The translations under genes were made by a program, and so were the position numbers. Source: Aquabacterium sp. J223 (GTDB lineage Bacteria > Pseudomonadota > Gammaproteobacteria > Burkholderiales > Burkholderiaceae_C). From it: a stretch of 64,000 bases of DNA. Of this stretch, positions 9,002-19,763 are shown in pieces. Positions within the stretch are counted from its first letter, which is position 1, and every line of letters begins with the position of its first letter. The notes beneath the pieces were generated by a model, which was not told the DNA's origin, did no database searches, and saw only the letters and a program-made list of their open reading frames with translations. The stretch lies in contig NZ_CP088297.1 in the NCBI RefSeq assembly GCF_024666615.1, positions 558,001-622,000 on the forward strand, written 5' to 3'.

Positions 9002-10944
9002 TGTCAGCCCCCGGCCCCCGGAGGACCTGGGGCCACCCCCGAGGGGGCGCGTGCGCCCGCCGGCGTCAGCCCGGAGCTGACGCTGCGCGCCGCGCGCGAA
9101 AGGCTGCGGCTGTCGTGCCGGCAGCTGCAGCGGGCGCCCATCTCCATCGTCTTCGCCGACGCCTTCGTCGCCTGGCTGATCTGGCGCGCCGGCTTTCCGT
9201 TGACCGGCCTGGTCTGGCTGGCGGTGCTGACCGTCGCCCAGCTGGCGCGCTCGCGCCTGGCGCATCGGCTGGCCGCCGAGGTGCCGCGGGCCGACCCGCA
9301 GGCGCTGCAGACGCGGCTGCTGCGCTGGCAGGTGGCGCTGGGCCTGCTGCGCGGGCTCAGCGCGGGGCTGGTCTTCGCCGACCCCGGGCTGTCGGCGCAC
9401 TACCTGTTCACCATGGTGACCATCGGCGCCACCGCCGGCGGCGTGGCCAGCGTGGCCGGGCAGGTGCGGCTGTACCTGGGCTGGCTGCTGCCCGCCGGCG
9501 GCAGCCTGGTGCTGCTGTGGGCCTTCACCGGCACCTGGGAAGGCGCCGGCGTGGCCGTGCTGCTGCTGCTGCTCGACGCGGTGCTGCTGGTCTATGTGCG
9601 CGACCAGGGCCGCGCCATCGAGGCCAACGTGGCGCTGGTGATCGACAAGGAGGCGCTGTCGGCCAGCGTGGAGGCCGAGCGCGACCGCGCGCTGGCGCTG
9701 GCCGCCGAGCTGGAGGTGCTGTCGGCCAGCCTGCGGGTCGAGCGCGACAAGGTGCAGGCCGAGAGCGCGTCGAAGACGCGGCTGTTCGCCGCCGCCAGCC
9801 ACGACCTGCGCCAGCCGCTGTACGCCCTCGGCCTCAACGCCACCGCGCTGGCGCTGGTGGCCAAGCGGTCGGGCGACGCGCTGATGCTGGAGCTGAGCCA
9901 GTCCATCGACCGCGCCCTGCAGCACAGCAACGCGCTGCTGGAGGGCCTGCTCGACGTCTCTCGGCTGGACGCCGAGGCGGTGACGCCGGCGCTGGCGTCG
10001 GTCGACCTCGGGCAGCTGCTGGCGGGGTGGCTGGCCGCCGTGCGACCGGTGGCCGAGCAACGCGGCCTCGCGCTGCGGGCGGAGCTGCCCGCCGAGCCCC
10101 TGCCGCTGCAGGCCGATGCACAGCTGCTGGGCCGCATCGTGCACAACCTGCTCGGCAATGCGCTCAAGTTCACCGAGCAGGGCAGCGTCACCCTGCGCGC
10201 CGAGCCCACCGACGACGAGGTGGTGATCGAGGTGCGCGACACCGGCCCCGGCATCCCGCCCGAGTCGCAGGCACTGGTCTTCGAGGAGTTCTTCCAGCTC
10301 GGCAACCCCACCCGCGACCGCCACAAGGGCCTGGGCCTGGGCCTGGCCATCGTGCGCCGCCTGGTGCGGCTGCTCGACCTGCGGCTGGAGATGACCAGCG
10401 AGGTCGGCCGCGGCACCTGCTTCCGGCTGCACCTGCCGCGGCGTGCGGTGGTGGTGGTGCCGCCGGTCGTCGTGCGGCCCGCCGAGCGGGAGCCCGCCAC
10501 GCCGCTGCCCGTGCGCGCCGCCGACGGCCCGCCGCTGGCGGTGCTGCTGGTCGACGACGAGCCCGAGATCGTGCGGGCGATCGAGAACCTGCTGACGCTC
10601 AAGCAGTGGCCGGTGCGCGCGGCGCGCGACGGCGACGAGGCGCTGTCGCGGCTGGCCGACGGCTGGCGGCCCGACGTGCTGCTGGTCGACTACCGGCTGC
10701 CGGGCGACAACGGCCTGCGGGTGATCGAGCGGCTGCGGGCCTGGCTCGGCCCGGTGCCCGCCGTCATGGTTACCGGCGATGCCACGCCGCAGCGGCTGCG
10801 CGAGGCCGGCGGCGCCGGCATCCCCATCGTTCACAAGCCGATCAACGGCGACCGGCTGCTGCAGGTGCTGCGGCAGCGGGCGGACCAGGCCGACCGGGAG
10901 GATGACGATGGGGGGAGCCGCGCATGGCTGTCGCAGGGCGCTGA
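8994..10944 (+). CDS. Hybrid sensor histidine kinase with C-terminal receiver; both ends affected by indels
   Basis: About 640 residues: five or six N-terminal membrane helices (to about 9600), a coiled-coil linker, the H box (ASHDLRQPLYALGL), N box (LLGNALKF), G boxes ([22 protein letters not shown]) and a receiver domain (LLVDDEPE, phospho-D in VLLVDYRLPG, K in IVHKPI). TTG 8994, seven bases after GAGGGG (8981-8986), gives the natural-looking start LGDVSPELTLRAARERL once the 62-bp repeat at 9003-9072 is removed; as written, one base is missing between TTG and the body of the gene (ATG 9001 is the alternative and would need one extra base removed). At the 3' end, the G6 run 10910-10915 reads straight into the next gene; one more G gives a stop at 10942-10944. 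Confidence 0.78.
9003..9072 (+). repeat. GC-rich mini-repeat (type A) at regulator/kinase junction, flanked by GTCAGCCC
   Basis: GTCAGCCC occurs at 9003-9010 and 9065-9072, 62 bp apart. The intervening DNA holds a palindromic core CCCCCGAGGGGGCGC, shared except for one base with the repeat at the sigma/anti-sigma junction. Taking the repeat out joins the kinase reading frame to TTG 8994 directly after the regulator's Shine-Dalgarno-like GAGGGG, which supports the idea that it is an insertion with target duplication. A length of 62 rather than 63 disrupts the frame, so one base may be missing from a C or G run here. Confidence 0.5.
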
Positions 10945-13900
10945 GGTACTGGCGGCCCGCTGCGAGCAGGGCGAGCAGGAAGCCGACGTCATCGTCGTCG
11001 GCAGCGGTTACGGCGGCGCGGTGGCCGCCGCGCGGCTGTCGGCGCTCGGCGTGCCGGACGGTGAGGGCGGCCTGCGGCCGCTGACGGTGTGGGTGCTGGA
11101 ACGCGGCCGCGAATGGCTGCCCGGCGACTTCCCCGACCGCATGGCCCACAGCCCGCGCGAGGTGCGCTGGACACCGCGCGACGGCGGCCTGCGCGGCTTC
11201 GCCGACGGGCTGTACGACGTGCGGCTCGGCGACAACGTCTCCGCCCTGGTGGCCAACGGCGTCGGCGGCGGCTCGCTGATCAACGCCGGCGTGGCGGCGC
11301 GGGCCGACGACGCCACGCTGGCCGACCCGGCCTGGCCGGCGCGCTGGCGCGACCCGGCCGCGTGGGCACCGCTGTACGACCGGGCGGAGGCCGCGCTGGG
11401 CGCGACGGCCTGGCCCGCCGGTCGGGTGCCCAAGGATGCGGCGCTGCGCCGCCTGGCCGGCGCCCTGGGCGGCCACGCCCAGCCGGTGCGGCTGACGGTG
11501 CAGCCGCCCGGGCTGGACGACCCGGGCGACGACCGCCGGCCGCCCGTGCCCGGCTGCGCCGAATGCGGCGACTGCTTCAGCGGATGCAACGTCGGCGCCA
11601 AGCGCACCCTGTCGCACGGCTACCTGGCCCGTGCCTGGCGGCAGGGCGCGCAGGTGTGGGCCGGCGCCACCGTGCAGTGGCTGCAACGCGAGGCCGACGG
11701 CCGCTGGCGGCTGCGCTTCGTGCTCACCGACCGCAAGCGCATGCCCGCCGGGCGCGACGGCTTCGAGCTGCGCGCCCGCCATGTCGTGCTGGCCGCCGGC
11801 ACCTTCGGCAGCACCGAGCTGCTGCTGCGTTCGGCCCGGCGCGGCCTGCCGTTGTCGCCCCGGCTGGGCCGGCGCTTCTCCACCAACGGCGACGGCATCG
11901 GCGTGGCCTACGACACCGGCCGCCCTGTGCACTGCGGCGCCGACGAGCAGCAACCGCCGGCCGGACGCCGCATCGGTCCGACCATCACCCAGCTCATCGA
12001 CCTGCGCCGTCCCGGCGAGCCGCCCGAGCGCCGGATGGTGGTGCAGGACCTGACCGCGCCCGGCCCGCTGAAGTGGCTGTTCGACGAACTGCTGGGCAGC
12101 CTGGTCACCCTGCACCGCTGGACGCACTGGGACCTGCGCGGCGGCGCTGCGCACCGCGACGGCCCCGACCCCGCGGTGCTCGACGGCGGGGCGCTGGACC
12201 GCAGCCTGATGGTGGTGTCGATGGGCCACGATGGCGCGCGCGGCCGGCTGTCGCTGCACGAGGGCGCCAGCGCCGACGGACCGGACGGCCAGCTGGCGGT
12301 GCGCTGGGGCGAGGACGATGCGCCGGTGGGCCTCGAGCCCTGCTTCGTCCATGCCGAGGCGCGGCTGCGCGCCGCGGCGGGCGACATCGCCGAGCACTGG
12401 CTGAGCAACCCGATGTGGCGCATCGCGCCGGTGTCGCCGCTGATGTCGCCGCCGCGGCGGCCGGCGGCGATGACGGTGCACCCGCTCGGCGGCTGCGCCA
12501 TGGCGGAGACCGCGGAGCACGGCGTCGCCGACCCGGCCGGCCGGGTCTTCGCCGGCGCCGCCGGCACCGCGGTGCACGACGGGCTGTGGCTGGCCGACGG
12601 CTCGCTGGTGCCGACCTCGCTGGGCATCAACCCGCTGCTGACCATCACCGCGCTGGCCGAGGGCCTGGTCGACGGCTGGGTGGCCGAGGCCGGCTGGCAG
12701 CCGCATGGTCGCGTGCCACGGCCCCTGCCGCCGCTGCAGCCGGCCATCCCCCGGCCCGCGGAGGCGCCGGTGCCCACCACCGTGCGCTACGCCGAGCGCA
12801 TGGCCGGCCCGCTGGCCCCGGCGGTGCCCGGCCCCGACGGGTCCTGGACCCGGCTGGTCATGACCTGCCGCTTCGACCCGATCACCGACCTGGCGACCTT
12901 CCTGCGCGACCCCGCCAAGCGCGTGCCGCTCGGCGCCGACCTGCAGCTGGTGCGCCGGCGCTGGGACGCCGCCGCGCAGCGCCACCGCGACGAACCGCTG
13001 GGCGGCCCGCTCGCCCTGCGCGGCGAGGTGCACTGGTTCGAGCGCCAGCCTCGGTCGCTGGCGCGCCGGCTCGTCGCCACGCTGTGGGCCTTCGCCCGTC
13101 ACCGGCTGGCCGCCGACCTCGGCGAGGCCGCGGCCGACCGCAGCGGCACGCCATGGTTCAAGCGCCTGGCCGCGCTGCTCGGCCGCGGCTGGGCGGTGCT
13201 GAAGGCGGCCAGCCACTTCGGCGCGCCACGGCGGCTGCGCTACCGCTTCGATCCGCTGGCCACCGATTGGGTGGTGGCCGACGGCCGCGGCGGCGAGGCG
13301 CTGCGGCTGCCCGCCGGCACGCGCCTGTTCGGCGCCAAGACGCTGGTCTACGACCACCGCGCCGACCCGTGGACCCAGCTCACCGAGCTGCCGCTGCAGC
13401 ACGACGCGGCGCCGGGCGAGCCGCTGTTGGCGCGGCTGGCCTTCGACGCGCTGTTCGAGCTCGACCGCGACCACCTGCCGCTGCGCCTGGCCACACAGGC
13501 CGACGGCCTGGCCGGCGCGCGCGACCTGCTGTCGCTGGGCCTGTTCATGTCGCGGGTGCTGCTGACCACCCACTTCCCCAGCTTCCGCGAGGCGCAGTAC
13601 CCGCCGGTGCCCGCCGTGCCGCACCGGCGCTTCGACCCGGCCCGGGTACAGGACGACCCGCGCTACCAGGGCCTGGACATCCAGGTCCTGCCCGTGCCGC
13701 TGCCCCGGCCGGCCACACCGCGCGACGCCGGCGGCAACGCCGGCGAGCTGACGCTGGGGCTGACCCGCCTGCGCCGCCGCGGCACGCCGACCGAGGGCCC
13801 GCCGCTGCTGCTGCTGCACGGCTTCGGCTCCGGCGGCATCCAGTACCTGCACCCGGCCATCGCGCACCCGCTCGCGCTGACCTTCGCCGACGCCGGCCGC

Positions 13901-16333
13901 GACGTCTGGGTCGGGGAGCTGCGCACCAGCATCGCCCTGGACAGCCACCGGCAGCAGTGGGTGATGGACGACGTGGCCCGGCAGGACATCCCGGCGCTGG
14001 TGGCGGCGGTGCAGCGCGAGGCCGGCTGGGCCGGCCCGATCGACATCGCCGCCCACTGCATCGGCTCGGCGATGTTCTGCATGGCCGTGCTGTCGGGGGC
14101 CTTGCACGGCCGGGTGCGCGCGGCCGCGCTGATGCAGGTCAGCCCGGTGGTGCACCTGCCGCCGGCGCAGCGCCTGCGCGGCTTCCTCGGCCACCGGGCG
14201 CGGGCGCTGATGCCGGCCGGTCTTGTCGATGCCGCCGCCGACGAGGACACGCCGGAAGGCTGGCGCCTCATCGACCGGGTGCTCGGCACGATGCCGCAGC
14301 TCGCCGGCGACGACGGCCCCGAGCGCCGGGCGCACGAGCCGGCCGCGCGGCTGCGGTGGTCGGCCGAGCGCAACGGCTGGCGCACCAACGCCCTGCGCAG
14401 CGCCGGCGTCTTCGGCCAGCTCTTCCAGTGGCCGAACATGGACGACGACCTGCTCGCCGCCCTGCCCCACCTGCTCGGCGCCTGCAACCTCACCACCTAC
14501 CAGCAGACGGTGCAGTACGCCTTCCGCCGCCAGCTCACCAACCAGGCCGGCGACGACGCCTACGTCACCGACGAGAACCTGCGCCGCTACTTCGACTTCC
14601 CGGTGCTCTTCGTCCACGGCGAGCGCAACGACGTCTTCGACCCCCGCGGCACGCTCGAATCGGCCTGGCTGCTGCGGCGGGTCAACCCCCGGCAGCGCGT
14701 GCACCGCTGGACGGTGCCGGGCTTCGGCCACCTCGACTGCGTGGTCGGCCTCGGCTCGCGCGAGGCGGTGCACCGGCCGATGGTGGCATTCCTGGCCGAC
14801 CCGCTCGCCTGGCAGGACGCGCCGCCGCTGCCCGACCCGGCCGACAAGCCGCCGGCGCTGTGGCTGCGCGATCCTGCCGTCGGCCCGTGGCTGGGCGAGG
14901 TGCGGTCCGACGGCGCCGGCGGCCTGCAGCTGCGGGTCGGCCTGCGGCTGGACGAGGACCGCACGCCCACCACCTGGGTGCTGACCGCGCTGTCCGTCGA
15001 CGGCGGGCCGCCACAGGCACTGCAGGCGCACCGGGTGGCGTGGCAGGGACAGGGCGAGGCGGTGATCGAGTGCGCGGTCGATGCGGCCGCGGTGGCGTCG
15101 ACGCGCAGCGGACTGTCGCTGTGGGTGGCCTGCAGCCGCGACGCGCCGCCGCCGGCCCACCACGCCACCTGGCTGATGCACTGGGCGGACGCACGGCGGC
15201 GGGCGGAACAGGACGACGACAGCGGCCTGCCCTCGGGCGCCGGCTCCCGCGCGGGGCTGACGTTGTCCGCCGCCTGGCTGAAGGCCGAGGCGCAGACCGA
15301 CCGACTCGAACTGGCGCTCGGCAGCTGCCGGCAGGCGCCGTGGGGTCCCGACCGCGGCCTCGCCGACGCGCCGTTCGAGCGCCTGCTGCGCGACGAGGCC
15401 GCGGGCGGCCCGCCGGTGCAGCAACTGCTGCTGGTCGGCGACCAGGTGTACGCCGACGCCTGGGCCGGCGTGTCCGGCGGCGCCGGCACGCCGGGCCGGT
15501 TCACCGAGGCCTACCGCGAGGCGTGGAGGGCGCCGGCGCTGGCCCGGGTGATGGCCTCCCGCCCGGTGACCATGACGCCGGACGACCACGAGTTCCTCGA
15601 CGACTACGGCCAGGCCCAGCGCCTCGACCGCCGCCGCGAGTACCGGGCGGCTCGGGCGGCGTGGTGGCGCTATCAGCTGGCGGCCGGCCCCGCGGGCGGC
15701 GGCCGTCACGGTCATCACGCCCTGCAGCGCAGCGGCTTCCAGCTCTTCGTCTGCGACACCCGCAGCCGCCGCCGCGACCGGCGCTCGCTGTCTCAGGACG
15801 ACGGCGCGCTGCTGGACGAACGGCAGTGGCGCGACCTGGCGGACTGGCTGCAGCGCACCCGCGACGGCACCCCGAGGCCCCGCTTCATCGCCATGGCGTC
15901 GCCGCTGTGCCCGCTGCTGGCCGAGGGCGCGGGCGCGCCGGCCCATACCCTGCGCACCGACGCCTGGCAGCGCTTCCCGGCGTCGATGGCGCGGCTGCTG
16001 CGGCTGATCGCCGAGGACGGCAGCGGCAACCTGGTGCTGCTGGCCGGCGACTACCACTGCTTCGCCGACGTGGACGGCTGGGTCGGCTTCGCCGGCGGGC
16101 CGGAAGTGCCCTTCCGCAGCGTCGTCACCGGGCCGGTGTTCGCCCCGTACGGCTTCGTCAACGTGCGGCCGTCCGACCTGCTGCCGCAGCACGCCGATGC
16201 GCGTTCCGAGCCGGCGGGGCCGACGCTGCGCTGGGGCTACCGGCTGCGCGATGCCGCCTCGGGCCACGGGCTGACCCGTGTCACGGCGCATGCCGGCGGC
16301 CCACCCGACGTGCGCTTCGACCGCGCGGGCTGA
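10908..16333 (+). CDS. Three-domain protein: GMC oxidoreductase, alpha/beta hydrolase, PhoD-like phosphatase
   Basis: About 1,808 residues. Residues 25-560 are a GMC/cholesterol-oxidase-like flavoprotein: DVIVVGSGYGGAVAAARL (FAD-binding), a Cys-rich GCAECGDCFSGCNVG, and HPLGG with the C-terminal signature ADGSLVPTSLGINPLLTITA. Residues about 590-900 are a lipocalin-like or unknown linker. Residues 960-1310 are an alpha/beta hydrolase (LLLLHGFGSGG; nucleophile elbow HCIGSAM; VLFVHGERNDVFDP; GFGHLDC). Residues 1465-1800 are PhoD-like (LGSCRQAPWG, GDQVYAD, TPDDHEFLDDYG, AGDYHCF). The ATG at 10908 follows GGGAGGA (10896-10902) by five bases and is in frame only if the G6 run 10910-10915 is really G7. 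No signal peptide is seen. Oxidation and hydrolysis of a lipid or sterol-like substrate is a guess from family. Confidence 0.8.
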
Positions 16334-16442
16334 GCGCGCACGCAGGCGGTCGCCTACACCGCATGCCGCTGGGCGACGACAGCGCGAGCGGGACGGGATG
16401 CGTAGCCTAGGCAGGCACCTGGACCCTTCCGGAAGATGCCCG

Positions 16443-18287
16443 GTGCCGCTGATCACCGCCTCGCGCCCCGCCGACACCCACGCCGCCGCCGTTCCCCTGG
16501 CCGCCGAACGCCCGGCGCCGCCCCGGCCTCGCCGCCGGGTGCCCCCCGGCCTCTCGCTGGCCGCCTGGAAGCAGTTCATGACGGTGGCACGGCCCTACTG
16601 GTTGGGCGACCGCAAGGGCCGGGCATGGACGCTGCTCGCCGGCCTGGTGCTGCTGATGCTGGCCGACACGCAGCTGGCGGTGCTGCTCAACGACCGCACC
16701 GGCGAAATGATGTCGGCGCTGGCCGGTCAGGACCGCGACCGCTTCTGGGCCGCGGTGCAGTCGGCGCTGCTGGTGCTGGGCATCGCGGTGCCGGTGTACG
16801 CCTGCTACTACTTCCTGCGCGATGCCTTCTCCAACCAGTGGCGGCGCTGGCTCACCGGGCGCTTCCTCGACGGCTACCTCGGCCAGCGCCGGTACTACGA
16901 GCTCAACCAGGGCCAGGAGATCGACAACCCCGACCAGCGCATCAGCGAGGACATCAACACCTTCACCGGCCGCTCGACGCATTTCCTGCTGATCTTCGTC
17001 GGCGCGGCGATGCAGCTGGTGGCCTTCAGCGCGGTGCTGTGGGCGATCTCCAAGCCGCTGGTCGCGTTCCTCGCGGTCTATTCCATCGTCGGCACGGTGA
17101 TCGCGCTGGCGGTGTTCGGCGCGCCGCTGATCCGCCTCAACTTCTGGCAGCTGCAGCGCGAGGCGGACTTCCGCTTCGGCCTCATGCGGCTGCGCGAGAA
17201 CGCCGAGTCGATCGCCTTCTACCGCGGCGAGTCGCAGGAGCGCGCGCACCTCGAGGGCCGCTTCGACAAGGTCTACACCAACTACAACCGGCTCATCCGC
17301 CGCCAGTGGTGGCTCAACCTCTTCCAGCGCGGCTTCAACCAGCTGACGCTGGTGGTGCCCAGCGTGATCCTGGCCGACGCGGTGCTGTCCGGCGAGATGG
17401 AGGTGGGCCGTGCGGTGCAGGCCGGCGGCGCCTTCGCCGCGGTGCAGCTGGCGGTGGCGGTGATCGTCGAGAACTTCGAGAGCCTGTCGCGCTTCGTCGC
17501 CGGCATCGACCGGCTGCACGGGCTGTGGCAGCGGGTCGGCACGGCGGCCGGCCCCGACGGCGCGGAGGACGGTCGCGAGCGCATCACCCGCCGCGCGGGC
17601 GAGTGCCTGGCGCTGCAGGGCCTGACCCTGTACACCCCGCAGGCCGAGCGGCTGCTGGTGCGCGAGCTGGACCTCGCGCTGCAGCCCGGCGAAGGCCTGC
17701 TCATCACCGGCGCCAGCGGCTGCGGCAAGAGCTCGCTGCTGCGCTGCATCGCCGGCCTTTGGCGCGAGGGCCGCGGCCGGGTGCAGCATCCGCCGCACGA
17801 CCGGGTGCTGTTCCTGCCGCAGCGGCCCTACCTGCAGCACGGCAGCCTGCGCAGCCAGCTGCTCTACCCCGGCACCGAGACCGAGTTGAGCGACGAGCGG
17901 CTGGGCGAGATCCTCGACGAGGTCAAGCTCGGCGGCCTGGCCGAGCGGGTCGGCGGGCTGGACGCGGAGCGCGACTGGGGCTCGTTGCTGTCGGTGGGCG
18001 AGCAGCAGCGCCTGGCCTTCGCCCGCGTGCTGGTGCGCCGTCCGCAGGTGGCCATCCTCGACGAGGCCACGAGCGCGCTCGACGCCGCCAACGAGGCGGC
18101 GCTGTACCAGCGGCTGCGCGACGCGGACATCACGCTGGTCAGCATCGCCCACCGCCCGGCGGTGCTGCGCTACCACGCCAAGGTGCTGGAGTTGACCGGC
18201 GACGGCGGCTGGGCGGTGCACCCGGCGCAGGGTTACCGCTTCGAGGATGGCCCTGGCGCCCCCGGCGCCCGGCCGGCGCCGGCCTGA
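16443..18287 (+). CDS. ABC transporter, fused membrane and ATPase domains (SbmA/BacA-YddA type)
   Basis: 614 residues from GTG 16443. The N-terminal half is a SbmA/BacA-like membrane domain with about six helices and the family signature NPDQRISEDINTFTGRS. The C-terminal half is an ATPase: Walker A GASGCGKSS, signature SVGEQQRLAFARVL, Walker B VAILDEATSALD, and switch His in SIAHRP. Proteins of this class (YddA, Rv1819c, BclA) move peptides, cobalamin or very-long-chain fatty acyl compounds. An alternative ATG at 16398, behind GGACGGG, would add 15 residues. It lies 109 bp after the three-domain protein and may be co-transcribed, which would fit transport of a lipid-like or peptide substrate. 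Confidence 0.85.
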   Translation: MPLITASRPADTHAAAVPLAAERPAPPRPRRRVPPGLSLAAWKQFMTVARPYWLGDRKGRAWTLLAGLVLLMLADTQLAVLLNDRTGEMMSALAGQDRDRFWAAVQSALLVLGIAVPVYACYYFLRDAFSNQWRRWLTGRFLDGYLGQRRYYELNQGQEIDNPDQRISEDINTFTGRSTHFLLIFVGAAMQLVAFSAVLWAISKPLVAFLAVYSIVGTVIALAVFGAPLIRLNFWQLQREADFRFGLMRLRENAESIAFYRGESQERAHLEGRFDKVYTNYNRLIRRQWWLNLFQRGFNQLTLVVPSVILADAVLSGEMEVGRAVQAGGAFAAVQLAVAVIVENFESLSRFVAGIDRLHGLWQRVGTAAGPDGAEDGRERITRRAGECLALQGLTLYTPQAERLLVRELDLALQPGEGLLITGASGCGKSSLLRCIAGLWREGRGRVQHPPHDRVLFLPQRPYLQHGSLRSQLLYPGTETELSDERLGEILDEVKLGGLAERVGGLDAERDWGSLLSVGEQQRLAFARVLVRRPQVAILDEATSALDAANEAALYQRLRDADITLVSIAHRPAVLRYHAKVLELTGDGGWAVHPAQGYRFEDGPGAPGARPAPA

Positions 18288-18349
18288 TCGTGCTCAAGCG
18301 CCGCGGCGGCCGGCCGAAACACCATGGGCCGGGGCTGAAACCGCCCCCC

Positions 18350-18355
18350 TACAAT
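18350..18355 (+). promoter_or_regulatory. Candidate -10 element upstream of pyrE
   Basis: TACAAT lies 38 bp upstream of the pyrE start, in a setting (CCCCCCTACAATCC) common for housekeeping promoters of high-GC betaproteobacteria. No clear -35 hexamer is seen at 16-18 bp spacing. Confidence 0.35.
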
Positions 18356-18393
18356 CCGCCGCCGCGTTCCACACCCCGAAGGATTTCCGCAGC

Positions 18394-19065
18394 ATGACCC
18401 CCCGCGAGCCGGCCGACGAACTGGCGCAGTCCTTCGTGCGCTTCTCGGTCGAGGCCGGGGTGCTGCGCTTTGGCGAGTTCAAGACCAAGGCCGGGCGGCT
18501 GTCGCCGTACTTCTTCAACGCCGGGTTGTTCGACGACGGCGCCAAGCTGCAGCGGCTGGCCGAGTTCTACGCCCGGCGGCTGGTCGCCTCGGGGCTGGAC
18601 TTCGACCTGCTGTTCGGCCCGGCCTACAAGGGCATCACGCTGGCGGCCGGCGTGGCCATCGAGCTGGCGCGGCTGGGCCGCAACGTGCCCTTCGCCTACA
18701 ACCGAAAGGAAGCGAAGGACCATGGCGAGGGCGGCCTGCTGGTCGGCGCGCCGGTGCGCGGACGGGTGCTGATCATCGACGACGTGATTTCCGCCGGCAC
18801 CTCGGTGCGCGAGTCGGTGGCGATGATCCAGGCGGCCGGCGCGACGCCCTGCGGCGTCGCCATCGCGCTGGACCGCCAGGAGCGGGCGGCGGAGCAGGGC
18901 GTCGACCTGCCCCACTCGGCCACCCAGTACGTCACCGCGCAGTTCGGCCTGCCGGTGATCGCCATCGCCACGCTGGACAGCCTGCTGCACTTCCTCGAAG
19001 GCGAACGCGGGCTGGGCGAGGAGACCGCCCGCGTGGCGGCCTACCGGCAGCGCTACGGCGTCTGA
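18394..19065 (+). CDS. pyrE: Orotate phosphoribosyltransferase
   Basis: 223 residues. Converts orotate and PRPP to orotidine 5'-phosphate in pyrimidine synthesis. The PRPP-binding loop is VLIIDDVISAGTSVRES (about residues 124-140); the catalytic flexible loop contains YNRKEAKDHGEGG, and LLFGPAYKGITLA is the other family block. Length is standard. The gene stands alone between an ABC transporter and a DUF4124 protein, as pyrE often does in this group. Confidence 0.97.
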   Translation: MTPREPADELAQSFVRFSVEAGVLRFGEFKTKAGRLSPYFFNAGLFDDGAKLQRLAEFYARRLVASGLDFDLLFGPAYKGITLAAGVAIELARLGRNVPFAYNRKEAKDHGEGGLLVGAPVRGRVLIIDDVISAGTSVRESVAMIQAAGATPCGVAIALDRQERAAEQGVDLPHSATQYVTAQFGLPVIAIATLDSLLHFLEGERGLGEETARVAAYRQRYGV

Positions 19066-19078
19066 GCCGCACACCCTC

Positions 19079-19741
19079 ATGAGCCGGCGCCCGTCGTACC
19101 CGCTGCCGCGAACGGTCGCTGCCTGGCTGGGCCTCCTGGCCGCCGCCGGCGCGATGGCGCAGGCGGCGCCCGCCACCGGCGGCGACGGCATCTACACCTG
19201 CGTCACCGCCGACGGCCGGCGGCTCACCTCCGACCGGCCGATCGCCGACTGCACCGGCCGCGAGCAGCGGCTGCTCAACCGCGACGGCTCGCTGCGGCGG
19301 GTGGTGCCGCCGGCCATGAGCAGCGAGGAACGCGCCGAGCGCGAGCTGGAGGAGCTGCGCCGCGAGCGCGAGCGCGCCGCCCGGGCCGACGCCGTGCGGC
19401 GAGACCGCAACCTGGTCAACCGCTACCCCGACGAGGCCAGCCACCAGCGCGCCCGCGAGGCGGCGCTGGACACCGCGCGCGGCGCGATGCGGGTGTCGGA
19501 GAACCGGCTGCGCGACCTGACCGCCGAGCGCAAGCCGCTGCTCGACGAAGCGGAGTTCTACCAGGGCAAGCCGTTGCCGGCCAAGCTGAAGCGCGCGCTC
19601 GACGCCAACGACGCGTCGGCCGAGGCGCAGCGGCAGGCGATCGCCAACCAGCAGGCGGAGCTGGAGCGCATCAACCAGCTGTACGACGTCGAGCTGGCGC
19701 GGCTGAAGCGCCTGTGGACCGAGCGCGCCGCCGGGCGTTGA
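19079..19741 (+). CDS. Secreted DUF4124-domain protein
   Basis: 220 residues. A signal peptide (TVAAWLGLLAAAGAMAQA) is followed by a DUF4124 domain (GIYTCVTADGRRLTSDRPIADC, residues about 40-62) with two cysteines that could pair, then a highly charged coiled coil rich in E/R (residues 80-215). DUF4124 proteins are periplasmic and of unknown function in Burkholderiales. It starts 13 bp after pyrE and may be co-transcribed with it. Confidence 0.85.
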   Translation: MSRRPSYPLPRTVAAWLGLLAAAGAMAQAAPATGGDGIYTCVTADGRRLTSDRPIADCTGREQRLLNRDGSLRRVVPPAMSSEERAERELEELRRERERAARADAVRRDRNLVNRYPDEASHQRAREAALDTARGAMRVSENRLRDLTAERKPLLDEAEFYQGKPLPAKLKRALDANDASAEAQRQAIANQQAELERINQLYDVELARLKRLWTERAAGR

Positions 19742-19763
19742 CGCGCACCCGCGGCCGCCCGGT

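Noticed and set aside
8994-16333. A single kinase-oxidoreductase-hydrolase-phosphatase polyprotein of more than 2,300 residues
   Set aside because: A perfect ribosome-binding site and ATG lie at the boundary and become in-frame with one added G in a G run; two genes are more plausible.
7280-16579. A 3,099-codon open reading frame on the minus strand across nine kilobases
   Set aside because: It lies opposite well-supported genes (M48 protease, two-component pair, GMC protein). Its product is low-complexity Arg/His/Gly/Ala, as expected when the complement of high-GC coding DNA is read in a frame that avoids stops.
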